Source: Akkermansiaceae bacterium
Lineage (GTDB): Bacteria > Verrucomicrobiota > Verrucomicrobiia > Verrucomicrobiales > Akkermansiaceae
NCBI GenBank assembly: GCA_022424905.1
Contig: JAKMGP010000029.1
Coordinates: 1 to 64,000 of the forward strand
Length of the DNA: 64,000 bases
Reading direction: 5' to 3'
Part shown: piece by piece, positions 9,748 to 20,947 of the stretch
How positions within the stretch are numbered: position 1 is the stretch's first letter
Layout of the letters: each line of letters begins with the position of its first letter
Translations under genes and position numbers: made by a program
The notes under the pieces: model-generated
Database searches by the model: none
The model's input: only the letters and a program-made list of their open reading frames with translations
What the model was told of the DNA's origin: nothing

Positions 9748-9768
9748 CAGGGTCTAAAGCGGCATTGA
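9721..9768 (+). CDS. Candidate 15-codon small protein with perfect SD
   Basis: A tiny frame encodes MPLKGGGGIQGLKRH. It is preceded by a perfect Shine-Dalgarno AAGGAGG at 9707-9713, seven bases before the ATG, which is unusual here because most genes in the window have weak sites. It sits in the 119-base convergent gap between serA and mtnP. Its start codon lies inside an eight-base inverted repeat (9720-9727 with 9740-9747), so the hairpin could mask initiation. The peptide is Gly-rich and basic with no family recognised. It may be chance, a leader or regulatory peptide, or a small protein; coding is unproven. Confidence 0.3.
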   Translation: MPLKGGGGIQGLKRH

Positions 9769-9772
9769 AAAA

Positions 9773-10633
9773 TCAGCGCCCATCAAGGATGGGCGCGAGC
9801 TTACATGCCGTTTCTACCGGCCAAGAACTCTTCGGCGTAAAGATAGCGGCGTCGAGCGACTTATGCTCAGGCCAATCCGGCTCTCTCGGAATGTCGCAAA
9901 TCGCACGTTTGATAATTCGCGCACTCATTTTCGCGTTAGCCGCAAGATGTTCCACCACCGAACTTGCTTCGACGGTTGCCTCACCTTCCCTCCAGCAATC
10001 ATAATCTGTCACCATTCCTAGCGTGGCCAAGGCAATCTCAGCCTCACGCGCGAGCTTCGCTTCCGGGAGATTAGTCATGCCAATAATATCAAAGCCGAGA
10101 TTCCTGTAGTAGAAGGATTCCGATTTGGTAGAAAAGGCAGGTCCATCCATACAAACATAAGTTCCACCATCGTGGAGATCAGCGCCCTCCGCACGCCCAG
10201 CCTTCGCCAAAATCGAACGCAACCCAGAACTAACAGGCTCAGCAAAACCAATATGAGCAACTATCCCCTCACCGAAAAATGTATTATTTGCCCGCTGGCT
10301 AGTTCGATCAAAGTATTGATCCGGAAGAACAACTGAGCGAGGCGAATACGCCTCTTTCAAACTCCCAACCGCAGTTGCACAAATCACCCAGCGCACTCCG
10401 ACCGAACGAAGCGCCCAAAAGTTGGCCCGATGATTCACCTCGGTCGGCAGAATGGTATGGTTTTTTCCATGGCGGGACAGGAACCAAATTTTTCGACCCT
10501 TAAATATGCCACCTACCAACACATCTGAGGGATCACCAAAAGGTGTTTCAACTTGGCGCTCCTCAACATCTTCAAGTCCGTCAAAACCAGAGACCCCACT
10601 CCCACCAATAATTCCGATTGCACTACTCATCAT
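9773..10633 (-). CDS. mtnP: S-methyl-5'-thioadenosine phosphorylase
   Basis: MtnP splits methylthioadenosine, a by-product of polyamine synthesis and other SAM reactions, into adenine and methylthioribose-1-phosphate for methionine salvage. Family segments include IGIIGGSGV at the N-terminus, FLSRHGKNHTILPTEVNHRANFWAL split around residues 50-75 (phosphate-binding His), ATAVGSLKE, and the substrate-site VCMDGPAFSTKSES followed by GMTNLPEAKLAREAEI. Length 286 aa is normal. The ATG overlaps the stop of the upstream membrane gene by four bases, so the two are coupled. Other nucleoside phosphorylases of the PNP family are the alternative, but the motif set favours MTAP. Confidence 0.92.
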   Translation of the reverse strand: MMSSAIGIIGGSGVSGFDGLEDVEERQVETPFGDPSDVLVGGIFKGRKIWFLSRHGKNHTILPTEVNHRANFWALRSVGVRWVICATAVGSLKEAYSPRSVVLPDQYFDRTSQRANNTFFGEGIVAHIGFAEPVSSGLRSILAKAGRAEGADLHDGGTYVCMDGPAFSTKSESFYYRNLGFDIIGMTNLPEAKLAREAEIALATLGMVTDYDCWREGEATVEASSVVEHLAANAKMSARIIKRAICDIPREPDWPEHKSLDAAIFTPKSSWPVETACKLAPILDGR

Positions 10634-11568
10634 TTACTAGTTTTGCGTGCTAAAATCTCGGTTACAACAATCAAACCTACACCCAGCATGACTGCCCCTA
10701 ATTGAAACCATGCCTCAGTAGTTGCAAGATCCGGAAAGTGCCAATTTTCAAAGCCAACGATCTTATCTTCAGAACCATCCTTTTTTTCAATAGTCTCAAG
10801 AACCTCATCTTTCCAAGGCCAAATGATAACGAGAGATCCAGCAACAAATCCGGTGATCGTCCCGACCGCTTTATCATGATGCTTCCGGAATAACCAACTC
10901 AAGGATCGTGAAAGAGCCAACAGCCCAACCACCGCCCCAATACCTACTGGAAGAACGACCGAAACCACCACGCTTAGATCCCCGGAACTCAAAGCATTCA
11001 CCGAATTGAGCACCAATCGATAGTTCCCCATCAAAAGAAGAACAAAAGAACCACTGAGGCCTGGGATAATCATGCTACACATAGCAGCCACGCCACAAAA
11101 AATGAGATAAACGAAATCCTTATTTTCGGAAGCCGGGGTAAGGAACGCCATCGAAACGGCGATCGCCCCCCCAATGAAAAAGACACTTATAACATCGCCC
11201 CCCCAACGCTTAACCTCTTTCCCTACGGACGGAATAGAAGCAGCAATCAACCCAAAAAAGACCGACCAAATCAACTTAGGATGATTTTTAAATTGATATT
11301 CCAAAACTTGAGCTAAAGTCACGATGCTTAGGAAAACGCCCAAAAGTAGAGATGTCAGAAAAAGACCGTCGATTTTCTTCCAAAGCGCACCAAACTTGAA
11401 TCCAATTCCAAACTTTAGTGCCTCGGCATCGAAAGACTTTAGAGCGTCAATAAGACGCTCGTAAATCCCGGTGATGAGCGCAATTGTCCCCCCAGAAACA
11501 CCCGGCACTACATTGGCCGCTCCCATCGCGAATCCTTTCAGGAAAGTAGCCAGTTCGTCTCTCATCAA
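10630..11568 (-). CDS. DUF368 family membrane protein
   Basis: A 312-residue polytopic membrane protein of the DUF368 family. The hallmark N-terminal GFAMGAANVVPGVSGGTIA is present (residues 12-30), and a second half-repeat IPGLSGSFVLLLMG lies near residue 165. Related DUF368 proteins have been implicated in undecaprenyl-phosphate recycling across the membrane in several bacteria; applying that here is inference. About eight transmembrane segments are seen. The C-terminal cytoplasmic or loop stretch (residues 255-285) is charged. It overlaps mtnP by four bases, and icd starts a separate gene 14 bases upstream on the same strand. Confidence 0.88.
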   Translation of the reverse strand: MMRDELATFLKGFAMGAANVVPGVSGGTIALITGIYERLIDALKSFDAEALKFGIGFKFGALWKKIDGLFLTSLLLGVFLSIVTLAQVLEYQFKNHPKLIWSVFFGLIAASIPSVGKEVKRWGGDVISVFFIGGAIAVSMAFLTPASENKDFVYLIFCGVAAMCSMIIPGLSGSFVLLLMGNYRLVLNSVNALSSGDLSVVVSVVLPVGIGAVVGLLALSRSLSWLFRKHHDKAVGTITGFVAGSLVIIWPWKDEVLETIEKKDGSEDKIVGFENWHFPDLATTEAWFQLGAVMLGVGLIVVTEILARKTSK

Positions 11569-11582
11569 TTTGAAAACAACAA

Positions 11583-13799
<2,217 letters not shown>

Positions 13800-13871
13800 T
13801 CAGCTCTTAAGGGAAAGAGGCCCTTCGGTCAATGCCCTGTCCACCACGAAAAAAATCAGATAGGGTTCATT

Positions 13872-14573
13872 ATGCCTCTTTTCGGAACCGTTCATGGACT
13901 CGCCCTCATCGTGATTACGATAATTGCTGGAATCTGTATTCGAGAAGGAAAGCGAGGCCTTGTCTGGCCACGTGCAATGCTTGCTTTTATCTGCCTCTCT
14001 GTCTTCCCCATCAATCAGCTAGCACTCATCGGAGTAGATTTTGAACCAGCGATCGAAAGATTTATTCCATTTCATCTTTGCGACATCGCAGCAGTGACTG
14101 CGGGCTTTGGAATTTTGACTAGAAATCCACTTCTTTGTGAGCTGACCTACTGTTGGGGGTTAGCCGGGACAATGCAGGCCTTAATCACTCCTAATTTGAC
14201 CCTAGATTTCCAGCACCCCTTCTTTTGGAGCTTTTTCATTCAACATGGTGCGATTGTCATCGTCGCACTCTACCTTCCACTAGCGATGAAATGGAAACCT
14301 CGGAACGGAGTCGTCCTTCGCATGTTTTTCTGGAATCAGATCTATTTCTTCGCGGCCTTGACCATGAATTGGGCTCTCGGAACCAACTTTGGATTCCTAG
14401 CCCGAAAACCAAAAACCGCGACACTTCTTGACCACCTCGGAGATTGGCCGACTTACCTTTTTTGGCTCCAACTTCTAGCCATTCTTCTTATAATCCTTCT
14501 ATTTTTACCCTTTCGACGATCAATAAACATTTGGCGCTGGAACAGAATCGGAGTAAGTCCCCATCATGAGTGA
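13872..14573 (+). CDS. TIGR02206/YwaF-type integral membrane protein
   Basis: A 233-residue protein with about six to seven transmembrane helices. The segment FIPFHLCDIAAVTAG (residues 58-72) and the following LTYCWGLAGTMQALITP match the TIGR02206 (YwaF) membrane family, where a conserved LPLHLCD motif is usual. A further motif is FWSFFIQHGAIV near residue 120. The function of the family is unknown. The gene overlaps the start of ispH by eight bases, so expression is probably linked to ispH. The start ATG at 13872 is preferred because the first helix begins soon after. Confidence 0.85.
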   Translation: MPLFGTVHGLALIVITIIAGICIREGKRGLVWPRAMLAFICLSVFPINQLALIGVDFEPAIERFIPFHLCDIAAVTAGFGILTRNPLLCELTYCWGLAGTMQALITPNLTLDFQHPFFWSFFIQHGAIVIVALYLPLAMKWKPRNGVVLRMFFWNQIYFFAALTMNWALGTNFGFLARKPKTATLLDHLGDWPTYLFWLQLLAILLIILLFLPFRRSINIWRWNRIGVSPHHE

Positions 14574-15795
14574 AGCAGCTAGGCCAATGAAAAAGAAAAG
14601 AGTCAACGTGCGTCGCCCTGACGTCATGACTCTCGTTCAAGAGGAAGTTGAAAAACATTACCATTCACCCATCGTCGAAAAGCTCCGAGAAGGAGGTGGA
14701 TCGCTGACGATTGGTAAAACCACGATCCGACTCGCTGAACAGTTTGGGTTTTGCTACGGGGTAGAACGGGCCATTGATCTCGCATACGCCTCTCGGCGAG
14801 TTTTTCCTGATCAGCGCATTTTCTTGATCGGAGAAATCATCCATAACCCTGAAGTGAACCGTCAACTCACGGACATGAACATTGTCTCTCTTCCGTGGAA
14901 AGACCTCACCAAGGAATACGATGACCTGACCGAAGAAGATGTTGTGATCGTTCCTGCTTTTGGGGCCCCGACCTCATTCACCGAAAAAATCGAGCAACAA
15001 GGTTGTCACATTATCGATACAACTTGCGGTGATGTCATGAAGGTCTGGCGGCGAGTTCGGACTTACGCAAAAACTGGCGTAACCTCGTTTATCCACGGCA
15101 AACGTGGTCATGAAGAAACCCGCGCAACAGCTTCCCGTGCGACCGGTAATGATGGCAAAGGACACTACCTTATCGTCCTGACGCTCGAGGAAACCGAATA
15201 CGTTTGTAATTTCATCCGAAATGGAGGTGACTCATCAGAGTTTCTCGCGAAATTTGATAAAGCTGTTTCAGAAGATTTTGACCCGACCGTTCACCTCAGA
15301 GAAATTGGGGTTGCTAATCAAACCACGATGCTAAAAAGCGAGACTGAAGAGATTCAACACCGGATCCGCCAAGCCATTACCGACCGCGATGGAAGCGCTG
15401 AAAAATTTCAGATGTTCGACACGATTTGTGGAGCAACTCAGGAGCGGCAAGATGCCCTTTTCGATATGCTCAATAAACCCATGGACCTTCTTCTCGTCGT
15501 CGGCGGATACAACAGCTCCAACACCACACACCTTGTGGAAATTGGCAACGAAAACCTTCCCACTTACTTCATTAGGGAAGCATCTTGCTTGGAATCACTC
15601 GAGACCGTAGTTCACTTCGATATTGAAAAAGGATTAGAAACACCTACTCCTAACGTCCTCTTAGGCTTTGATAACGAAGAAGCCACGATTGGCATCACCG
15701 CCGGAGCCTCCTGCCCGGCCAACCTTATCGAGGAAGCAATTGTCCGCGTCCTAGCCCTTCGTGGCATCTCAAGAGAGACTATCGAGAAAACATAG
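14566..15795 (+). CDS. ispH: 4-hydroxy-3-methylbut-2-enyl diphosphate reductase
   Basis: IspH makes IPP and DMAPP in the last step of the non-mevalonate pathway using a [4Fe-4S] cluster. The three cluster cysteines are seen in QFGFCYGVERAI, IIDTTCGDVMKVW and GASCPANLIEEA. Substrate-binding His residues appear in IGEIIHNPEVN and FIHGKRGHEET. At 409 aa it is the long form resembling cyanobacterial and plant enzymes, with an N-terminal extension of about 45 residues and an insertion before the third cysteine. It overlaps the upstream membrane gene and converges on the SNF2 gene. Confidence 0.95.
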   Translation: MSEAARPMKKKRVNVRRPDVMTLVQEEVEKHYHSPIVEKLREGGGSLTIGKTTIRLAEQFGFCYGVERAIDLAYASRRVFPDQRIFLIGEIIHNPEVNRQLTDMNIVSLPWKDLTKEYDDLTEEDVVIVPAFGAPTSFTEKIEQQGCHIIDTTCGDVMKVWRRVRTYAKTGVTSFIHGKRGHEETRATASRATGNDGKGHYLIVLTLEETEYVCNFIRNGGDSSEFLAKFDKAVSEDFDPTVHLREIGVANQTTMLKSETEEIQHRIRQAITDRDGSAEKFQMFDTICGATQERQDALFDMLNKPMDLLLVVGGYNSSNTTHLVEIGNENLPTYFIREASCLESLETVVHFDIEKGLETPTPNVLLGFDNEEATIGITAGASCPANLIEEAIVRVLALRGISRETIEKT

Positions 15796-15804
15796 CCTTC
15801 AAGT

Positions 15805-18720
15805 CTAGGAGAAGAGATCCAGGAGTTCTTCCTCCTCAAGCCCTGGAACAAGCGACCCTCCGCCGTCCAAAACAGCTTCCATCATCTTTTTCTTTTCTGC
15901 TTGGAGAGCTAGAATCTTTTCCTCGACGGTATTTCGCGTGATTAATTTGTAACTAGTTACAACATTTTTTTGTCCGATCCGGTGGGCCCGGTCAGTGGCT
16001 TGCGCTTCGACCGCAGGATTCCACCATGGATCGAGGTGGATCACAGTATCGGCAGAGGTAAGATTCAAACCAACTCCACCTGCTTTTAGCGAAATCAAAA
16101 AGACCGGAGCCTCCCCTTCCTGAAATCTTTCGACCACTTCACCACGCTTTTTGGTCGCGCCATCAAGGTAACAATAATCCCACTGGTTACCAAGGAGAAT
16201 TGGAACGACTCCTTGAAGGAGTTGCACAAATTGACTGAAGACCAAAACCCGATGCCCTCCCGCAATCGCTTCAGAGAGAAGATCTTCAAGATCGTCAAGC
16301 TTCACCCCAGCATCCTTATCATCAACTTTGAGCCCGGGAAGAAGTCGCAAATCACAGCAAGCTTGACGAAGTCGCAGCAAGGCCGTCAGCGCAACCATCC
16401 TTTTGCGACCATCATCCGCAGCCTCAACCTGCGAACGACTTTCCTGCAAGAGTTGGCGGTAGATCGTTTGCTGCTTCGGCGCAAGGTCGCAGTATCGAAT
16501 CTGCTCAATCCGATCCGGCAGATCCTTCGCGACATCCTTCTTCAAACGGCGAAGCACGACGGGTTTGAGCTTTCGGGAAAGTCGGCGAGCCAAGGCTGGA
16601 TCTCCCCCTTTCCGTAACGGCTTCTCGAAACGCTCGAGGAATAATTTCCGTGGCCCCAGATACCCGGGAAGGGCAAACTCCATGATGGACCAAAAGTCCT
16701 GCAAGGAGTTCTCAACCGGCGTTCCCGAAAGAGCAAAACGATGTTTCGCATTCAGGCGATGAGCCGCTTTAGAAATCTGAGCGTCCGGATTTTTGATTTG
16801 CTGGGCTTCATCAAGGATCGCGATATTGAATTCACGTGATTGGAATTCATCACTATCGATTCGAAGAATTGCGTAGCTCGTAATCACGACGTCAGCTTCC
16901 GGAATTCCACCACGCTTTCCACCCACATGGAGCGCAACTTCTAGTTGTGGTACCCACTTCGCGCACTCTGCCGCCCAGTTCGATACGAGCGACGAAGGAC
17001 AAACCACTAAAGCCGGACCGCCTTTCTTCACAATGAAAGTCAGTGTCTGGAGCGTTTTACCAAGCCCCATGTCATCAGCCAGGATACCACCCATCTCAAG
17101 CTCACTGAGCCGATACATCCACTGAACGCCGGTTTCCTGGTAAGGGCGAAGATAATCAGGCAGATCGAGATCAAATTCTGAATCCACTTCAACCGCCATT
17201 CCGAAGTCCCGCGCGCTCGCTTTAAGAAAAGCCGCCTGCTGCGCATTGATCTCAAAGACGCCAGGGGAACTTTGGAGCGCTTCGGAGTCAGTCAGTGTCT
17301 CGTTGACCTCCTCGATAAATTCTGAGTCGATGACCGCGATCTTCCCTTTTCCAAAAGCATGCTCAGCGCTTCCCATGCGGAGCATTCGTTGCACTTGATC
17401 GGAAGGAAGATCTTCGCCGCCGACTTGATATTTCGTCGCGACTGAAAACCAGTCGCGACTGCTACCCTGCCATTCCCAATCTGGACGGACCGCAACCACT
17501 TGCTTGGCAGCCGCTTGAAAACGCTCACCTTTCTCCACCGCCCATTGCGCGGACATTTCAGCAAAGGCATGAAACTTTAAAATTCCTTCGCGATCACGCA
17601 GCGCCATTCGACCACCCTTCGCCGGCCCCTCAAACCCCCAGGCCAAGAAAAAATCGATAACAGCCTTTTCCTTGGAAAGACTGGTGAAGACATCGCCGAC
17701 CAATTGTGGCTCACCCTCTTGACAAGAGGCTTTCTTTCCGTCGTAGCGAAATTCCAAACGAGCCTCCAGATGCCGCAACGAACCTTCGAGAACGATCATG
17801 ACATCCGGAACACCTTCCTCGGGCAAGGTTTCCCATAAGCCATCAGGAATTTCGAACCAGCGCTCAAGCTCCGCCAGCGTGTAACGAGCTTCGGAGGCAC
17901 TGACACGAATCCCTTGCATAAGTATTGGATGAAAGCGCATCGGCAAGCCCGGAGCCACAGGTTGAAATTCAGAATCAGATAGTTGCCACAAGCCAAGATT
18001 CCCGGCCTTCGTCACAATCCGCTCACCCTTCAAGCTCAACTGTCGTCGCAAGCCCTTGGCTTGAATTTTTGCCGATGATCTCTTCCCAAAGAAGACACGA
18101 GGGTGCCCGACCACTCCCTCAAGTAGCTGCCCAAAGCCACCTTGATCTAAATTGACAATTCCCGGTGCTTCACCTGGAAACAACTCCCGAAGAACCCGCC
18201 AGAGCTCTTCATCGTGACCTCCGATTTGAAACGGCCCTTCCGGCAAGGCACTTAGCAAAATCTCCTCACCATCCAGCACTGCACCAAAGCCCGTCATCAA
18301 CTGGCCCCGCTCCCAAGAAGACTCGACCTTGAGAGGAAGCATGACCTGAAGAGAAAGCGGCTTTCCCTCGTCCGACAATTTTGGCCAGCGATCTTCAACT
18401 GGAACGTCAAGCACCTCCACCTCTGCAATGACTTGCTGAGGATCGATCACCTCCAAACCAATCGCCATGATGTGTGCACAAACTCGTCCATCGCGTCGCA
18501 CCATCATGCAGGTGCAGTGATTTTCCATGTGAGTTTTAGAGATCATTTCCATCCTCACCTTCTTCACCTTTCCCCCAACCCGCGTCTCACCGAAAAGAAC
18601 TCCATCCCGATACTCAGCTGACCTAACACCGCCTTGACGATGAATCGCGCGAGCCTTTTTCATCTCGACGTGCCCGCCCACGTCCATCAGGAGATCACGG
18701 GTCAGCTCAAGATGACTCAT
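15805..18720 (-). CDS. SWIM zinc-finger SNF2-family helicase
   Basis: A 971-residue bacterial Swi2/Snf2 ATPase. The N-terminus has a SWIM zinc finger with Cys69, Cys71, Cys81 and His83 (CxCx9CxH). A long middle region without clear motifs follows. The C-terminal half has the helicase core: DDMGLGKTLQT (Walker A), DEAQQIKNP (Walker B), SGTPVENSLQDFW, and motif VI DRAHRIGQ. Proteins of this type translocate on duplex DNA and remodel protein-DNA complexes. The cellular job is unknown, though roles in transcription recycling or repair are proposed for relatives. It lies 17 bases after the HAD gene on the same strand and is probably co-transcribed with it. Confidence 0.92.
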   Translation of the reverse strand: MSHLELTRDLLMDVGGHVEMKKARAIHRQGGVRSAEYRDGVLFGETRVGGKVKKVRMEMISKTHMENHCTCMMVRRDGRVCAHIMAIGLEVIDPQQVIAEVEVLDVPVEDRWPKLSDEGKPLSLQVMLPLKVESSWERGQLMTGFGAVLDGEEILLSALPEGPFQIGGHDEELWRVLRELFPGEAPGIVNLDQGGFGQLLEGVVGHPRVFFGKRSSAKIQAKGLRRQLSLKGERIVTKAGNLGLWQLSDSEFQPVAPGLPMRFHPILMQGIRVSASEARYTLAELERWFEIPDGLWETLPEEGVPDVMIVLEGSLRHLEARLEFRYDGKKASCQEGEPQLVGDVFTSLSKEKAVIDFFLAWGFEGPAKGGRMALRDREGILKFHAFAEMSAQWAVEKGERFQAAAKQVVAVRPDWEWQGSSRDWFSVATKYQVGGEDLPSDQVQRMLRMGSAEHAFGKGKIAVIDSEFIEEVNETLTDSEALQSSPGVFEINAQQAAFLKASARDFGMAVEVDSEFDLDLPDYLRPYQETGVQWMYRLSELEMGGILADDMGLGKTLQTLTFIVKKGGPALVVCPSSLVSNWAAECAKWVPQLEVALHVGGKRGGIPEADVVITSYAILRIDSDEFQSREFNIAILDEAQQIKNPDAQISKAAHRLNAKHRFALSGTPVENSLQDFWSIMEFALPGYLGPRKLFLERFEKPLRKGGDPALARRLSRKLKPVVLRRLKKDVAKDLPDRIEQIRYCDLAPKQQTIYRQLLQESRSQVEAADDGRKRMVALTALLRLRQACCDLRLLPGLKVDDKDAGVKLDDLEDLLSEAIAGGHRVLVFSQFVQLLQGVVPILLGNQWDYCYLDGATKKRGEVVERFQEGEAPVFLISLKAGGVGLNLTSADTVIHLDPWWNPAVEAQATDRAHRIGQKNVVTSYKLITRNTVEEKILALQAEKKKMMEAVLDGGGSLVPGLEEEELLDLFS

Positions 18721-18737
18721 AGAAAGCGAATTAATGC

Positions 18738-19346
18738 TTAGTCGAGGTGCAGATGCGTCGGCACTGCCACCACTTCCATCCCCGCTGCACGCGCCGCGAT
18801 GATTCCAGAACGAGCGTCTTCAAACACAACACAATCTTCAGGAGCAATTCCAATCCGTGAAGCAGCTTCCAAAAAGACATCCGGAGCAGGCTTTCCTTTG
18901 GGCACTTCGTTGCTGGAAACCACCTCATCAAACCAATCGGAAATACCAAGAACCTGAAGAGTTTTCTCCACAACTTCCCGGGAGCTCCCACTCGCTACAG
19001 CCAAGGGGACCTTCCCCCGGTTTTCTTCTGCAATCTTTGCAACCGCAGGGATCAATTCGACGAGCGAAAGATTTCTGAGGTAGTGACGCTTTTTGGAGGA
19101 CGCCACTTGGTCAGCATCCAGACGAAGACCTTGTTCACCATTAATTACTTCAACGATATCCCTCGTCGGACGTCCCCCCATTGCATAAAAAACATCCTCC
19201 GGAAAGACTCCAGGCTGCCCTTGATCCTCGAGCGCTTTACACCAAGCTTTAAAGTGCGCAGGCATCGAATTTACGAGTGTTCCATCAAGATCAAAAATTA
19301 GGGCCTTGTAATCGAGCTTGGGGACTTTCAATTCAATTTGATTCAT
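18738..19346 (-). CDS. HAD-superfamily sugar-phosphatase/phosphoglucomutase-like
   Basis: A 202-residue haloacid-dehalogenase-fold enzyme of the beta-phosphoglucomutase/YqaB subgroup. Motif I FDLDGTLVNSMPAHFKAW (nucleophile Asp) starts near residue 18, motif II is VASGSSREVV, motif III is KGKPAPDVFLEAA, and motif IV is VVFEDARSGIIAARAAGM. An alpha-helical cap lies between motifs I and II. It could be a phosphatase on small sugar phosphates or a beta-phosphoglucomutase; the sequence does not separate them. The following gene on the strand is the SNF2 helicase. Confidence 0.88.
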   Translation of the reverse strand: MNQIELKVPKLDYKALIFDLDGTLVNSMPAHFKAWCKALEDQGQPGVFPEDVFYAMGGRPTRDIVEVINGEQGLRLDADQVASSKKRHYLRNLSLVELIPAVAKIAEENRGKVPLAVASGSSREVVEKTLQVLGISDWFDEVVSSNEVPKGKPAPDVFLEAASRIGIAPEDCVVFEDARSGIIAARAAGMEVVAVPTHLHLD

Positions 19347-19430
19347 CGACGGGAGCGAAATGAAGTAAAGTTACGCAACTGACAAGCAACAATCGCACCT
19401 GTCGTTTGAGTGACGAAAATAAGCAATCCC

Positions 19431-20822
19431 CTACAGTGACACGCTTTGATCCGAATAAACTCCGGCGGCAATTGTTTTCACCTCGCTAGAATCATTTGAA
19501 ATCGTCACTTTCCCCCTAATCACAACACCTTCTGCAAACTTTACGGGACCCGAAATTTCAAGAACATCAGCTTCAAGCAAAGATGGCTGGCCAAGACCTT
19601 CTAGGGCATCCACTAACTTATATTCGGACGAGAAATTGACCACTGGCGGCTTGCCGTGACGAGAACCAACCAACTGAACCCGCCCGTCTTCACCAACTTC
19701 ATAGGCATCAGAGCGTAAAGCAAACAAATCACTTGTTCCTTTTACCGGAGCGAAGCGGGAACGCGGTACATTAACAGCGGCGGCGCCCTCGAAGCATTCG
19801 ATAGCTGAGCCCATAGCCTGCTCTAGCTGAAAGATCGCTGGAGACGAGGAGTCTCGAGGATCTACTGTTTTAGCATTTTTAATAACTGGCAATTCTAAAA
19901 CCCCTCCAGATGCAGACATGACTGTTTTCAATTCTTGGAGATTCACCCAAATATTGTTGGTATTAAAAAACTGATGACGCTCAACGTTCTGAAAATTGAG
20001 TAAGTCGGCATCTGGACATTGAGCAACCTCACGTAAAAGCAAGCGCCCATCCCCCTTGCGAGTCGCAAGGTGACCTCCCTTTTTGTCGGCTTCAGTCCGT
20101 CGGGTCACCTCCATCAAAAATGGTATATTTTCTTTTGCGAAGTAGGATAGTAAAGTTGGGTCGAGCACAGCCCCTAGGTTGTCACTATTTGAGATGAAAG
20201 CATATTTTACTCCATCAGCTAAAAGGCGGTCCAACCAACCGCTTCCTTTTAAAGTTGGATAGACATCGGCATGCCCCGGCGGACACCACTCCAACTCGGA
20301 ATTAGCTGAATAGCCGACCGGCTCAAAAGTTTCGCGAACCAATTTTGGGACCCAATTCTGAAGAAGTTCTAGCTCAGACGGATCACCAATTTCAGGCACC
20401 GCTTCCCTCAAATACGCTTGAGTATCATCACTACTTGATTTGCTATTCATGAGCAGAAATCGAACCTGAGCACCTGTATCGGAACGGAGCGATAGAATCT
20501 GGCGCGCCATCAAGTCGAGGAATGCGACTCCGGGACGCACCTCCAAGAGACTTTTCACCTTTTCAAGTCCCATACTAGTTCCCAACCCACCGTTCAGTTT
20601 AATCACGACTGTCTTTGCTAGTAAACTTGGATCAAAAGCATTCGAGTGATCCAGTTCACGATAATCCACTACCGATTTTGCCGGAGTAATTTTGCTTTCG
20701 GGGATCAACCCTGATTTACCGCTCGCCATCAGCTGGCAAGCTCGAACAAAGGCTAAAATTGCGGAGTGCATGACTCCGTTTTCTTGCATTTTCTGGCGGA
20801 TTTGATCGACAGGAGGGTTCAT
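19431..20822 (-). CDS. UTP-glucose-1-phosphate uridylyltransferase, UDPGP family
   Basis: This belongs to the eukaryote-like UDPGP family (UGP2/AGX type), not the GalU type. The nucleotide-binding loop is VIKLNGGLGTSMGLEKVKS near residues 72-90, followed by FLLMNSKSSSDDT, the substrate segment WCPPGHADVYPTLKGSGWL and FNTNNIWVNL. The C-terminus is a left-handed beta-helix-like tail (EISGPVKFAEGVVIRGKVTI). The product is UDP-glucose, or possibly UDP-GlcNAc. Length 463 aa is usual. The gene is divergent from rpoN. Confidence 0.9.
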   Translation of the reverse strand: MNPPVDQIRQKMQENGVMHSAILAFVRACQLMASGKSGLIPESKITPAKSVVDYRELDHSNAFDPSLLAKTVVIKLNGGLGTSMGLEKVKSLLEVRPGVAFLDLMARQILSLRSDTGAQVRFLLMNSKSSSDDTQAYLREAVPEIGDPSELELLQNWVPKLVRETFEPVGYSANSELEWCPPGHADVYPTLKGSGWLDRLLADGVKYAFISNSDNLGAVLDPTLLSYFAKENIPFLMEVTRRTEADKKGGHLATRKGDGRLLLREVAQCPDADLLNFQNVERHQFFNTNNIWVNLQELKTVMSASGGVLELPVIKNAKTVDPRDSSSPAIFQLEQAMGSAIECFEGAAAVNVPRSRFAPVKGTSDLFALRSDAYEVGEDGRVQLVGSRHGKPPVVNFSSEYKLVDALEGLGQPSLLEADVLEISGPVKFAEGVVIRGKVTISNDSSEVKTIAAGVYSDQSVSL

Positions 20823-20885
20823 AAGCTTTTACGACCCCTTCTTCGCAAAAACACGAGGCTCGTAAAAGAAATTTTCCGTAAACTT

Positions 20886-20902
20886 TGGCACAAATTCTGC
20901 TT
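20886..20902 (+). promoter_or_regulatory. Sigma-54 (-24/-12) promoter motif upstream of rpoN
   Basis: The sequence TTGGCACAAATTCTGCTT fits the sigma-54 consensus TGGCAC-N5-TTGCT: GG at 20887-20888 and GC at 20899-20900 are separated by exactly ten bases. Transcription would start near 20912, about 35 bases before the rpoN ATG. This suggests sigma-54 controls its own gene. No activator gene or activator site is identified. Confidence 0.6.
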
Positions 20903-20947
20903 ACACCTTTACAGGTTAGGGCTTCTAGGTAATTCTTGAGCGTAGCC

